DNA of 5,711 nt from an uncultured Clostridia bacterium (lineage in GTDB: Bacteria > Bacillota > Clostridia > Oscillospirales > Ruminococcaceae): NCBI GenBank assembly GCA_945867255.1, contig CAMBHV010000111.1, positions 1 to 5,711 of the forward strand, written 5' to 3'. The position numbers and the translations under genes were made by a program. Positions 4,673-5,711 of this stretch are shown piece by piece. Within the stretch, counting starts at the first letter, position 1. Each line of letters opens with the position of its first letter. Under the pieces are notes generated by a model that worked only from the letters and a program-made list of their open reading frames with translations, did not search any database and was not told the origin of the DNA.

Positions 4673-5659
4673 TTGACGCTTTCTACTGCTGAAGACAGAA
4701 AGATACAAGCTGTGAAGGAATCCACCAGCCTTTTGTTTCACAAGCACTACTGCGAAAATGATGTGAAAGCTATGATCGAGCTCTTTGATGACAAACTGAG
4801 TTGGATCGGCGCGGCTGAACATGAGTATGCTGTGGGGACCGAAAAGATTTCCGCTATTTTTCAGCAGTTTGCGGGTATGGTTCCCAAATGCAATATATGG
4901 AACGAAGAATACGATGTGATCAACATTTCACCAGACATATACATTTGCAGCGGCAGAGCATGGATTGCCACCGATCCCTCCACGAATATTTATTTGCGTG
5001 TACATCAGCGTATCACCGCTGTCTTTCGCTGGGCCGATGGCGCCCCTCGTTGCTGCCATATTCATATCTCCAATCCGTATTCCGAAATGACACAGGAAGA
5101 TGTGGGGTTCCCGACACAAATAGGGCAGCTCACATATGAGTATTTGCACCAGTGCATCGATGAATACAAGAGAAAGATCAGAGAGCAAACAGAAACTCTG
5201 AAAAAATTGAGCTTTGAAGATTCTCTGACCGGGCTGTTCAACCGAAATAAATTCAACCATACCATGCAAAGTTTTGAAACGGAATCTTTTGCATGTTTGG
5301 GTGTGGTGTGCATCGACTTGAACGGATTGAAGAAAGTCAATGATCAAATGGGGCACAGCGCCGGAGACAGCTTGATTCGCCGCACAGCAGAGCATATTTC
5401 CCGTATATTTCCAGGAATATGCTATCGTATAGGCGGTGATGAATTTGTTGTCATTGATACAAAATTAGAAGAAAATGCCTTCCACAATGCCGTCTCCACT
5501 TTAAAAGCCAATATAGCACAGGATGATATCAGTGTTTCTATGGGGATATCGTGGAGATGCGGTGATTGCAATATTAAAGAGCAGTTCGATGAGGCAGACC
5601 GGAAAATGTACCAAGCGAAATCCAGATTTTACAGTTCCTATGCGCATGGATGGAGATAA
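4673..5659 (+). CDS. Diguanylate cyclase with N-terminal NTF2/SnoaL-like sensor domain
   Basis: This 328-residue protein starts at TTG and has no signal peptide or membrane helix, so it is probably cytosolic. Residues about 10-140 resemble an NTF2/SnoaL-like fold: an initial helix pair (SLLFHKHYCENDVKAMIELF, 19-38), DDKLSWIGAAEHEYAVGTEKI (39-59), and strands ending HIHISNPYSEM (129-139). This small-molecule pocket fold would be the sensor. A helical, probably coiled-coil linker (about 150-180) leads to the GGDEF domain. That domain shows DSLTGLFNRNKF (183-194), IDLNGLKKVNDQMGHSAGD (214-232) with metal ligand D215 and base contacts N223 and D232, the active-site GGDEF (254-258) and DEADRKMYQAK (306-316). 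All catalytic signatures are intact, so it should make c-di-GMP from two GTP. The inhibitory RxxD site normally five residues before GGDEF is absent (FPGI), so product inhibition by that route is unlikely. The NTF2 assignment is by pattern; the ligand is unknown. Confidence 0.9.
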   Translation: MTLSTAEDRKIQAVKESTSLLFHKHYCENDVKAMIELFDDKLSWIGAAEHEYAVGTEKISAIFQQFAGMVPKCNIWNEEYDVINISPDIYICSGRAWIATDPSTNIYLRVHQRITAVFRWADGAPRCCHIHISNPYSEMTQEDVGFPTQIGQLTYEYLHQCIDEYKRKIREQTETLKKLSFEDSLTGLFNRNKFNHTMQSFETESFACLGVVCIDLNGLKKVNDQMGHSAGDSLIRRTAEHISRIFPGICYRIGGDEFVVIDTKLEENAFHNAVSTLKANIAQDDISVSMGISWRCGDCNIKEQFDEADRKMYQAKSRFYSSYAHGWR

Positions 5660-5711
5660 AGCTACCAAAATGGTTAGCGGGTGGGTGTGCACTTTACATA
5701 ATCCACAGGAA

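Noticed and set aside
4441..4725. Leftward 94-codon frame
   Set aside because: It overlaps the cyclase start, its promoter and inverted repeat, has no good ribosome binding site and no recognised domain. Only its tail looks protein-like, noted as a weak finding.
5660..5711. Imperfect hairpin after the cyclase stop (GCTACCA/TGGTTAGC)
   Set aside because: It has a bulge and is followed by a G-rich rather than U-rich sequence, so it does not resemble an intrinsic terminator.

Overview
The window looks like a chromosomal segment from a low- to mid-GC Gram-positive anaerobe, most likely a gut clostridium (Eubacteriales, perhaps Oscillospiraceae-like). This is inferred from strong AGGAGG-type ribosome binding sites, two likely TTG starts, consensus sigma-A promoters, strong intrinsic terminators and the gene families present (DegV, DUF4177-like, NTF2-like/GGDEF fusion). 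There is no transposase, integrase, CRISPR array, tRNA, rRNA or phage gene. Gene order is mixed-strand, with short transcription units of one or two genes.

Positions 1-868 hold a leftward two-gene operon. A MarR-type regulator is followed, one base after its stop, by the first 120 codons of a TauE/SafE-family membrane transporter that runs off the left edge. A near-consensus promoter (TTGACA-N17-TAGTAT) and a small inverted repeat just downstream of the likely transcription start suggest an autoregulated export operon.

Positions 869-1281 are mostly non-coding and contain a perfect 18-bp palindrome. Two rightward genes follow. The first is a 58-residue DUF4177-like protein (1282-1458). The second is a NagD-like HAD-IIA phosphatase (1665-2447) with its own TTGGAA-N17-TATACT promoter. 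The phosphatase converges on a leftward TetR-family repressor, and a perfect 22-bp stem between them probably terminates both transcripts.

The TetR gene (2602-3228) is divergent from a DegV-family fatty-acid-binding protein (3363-4253). A 25-bp TetR-type operator (3277-3301) lies between them. It overlaps the predicted tetR promoter and abuts the -10 box of a near-perfect degV promoter (TTGACA-N18-TATAAT). This is the best-supported regulatory circuit in the window: the TetR protein probably represses both itself and degV.

After the degV terminator comes a 356-base gap, then a cytosolic diguanylate cyclase with an N-terminal NTF2/SnoaL-like domain (4673-5659). Its predicted promoter (TTGACG-N17-TACAAT) is bracketed at the -35 box by an 8-bp inverted repeat. 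No gene is visible in the last 52 bases. I did not find a clear new multi-gene system; the points of interest are the regulatory architecture, the small DUF4177-like gene and the sensor-cyclase fusion.
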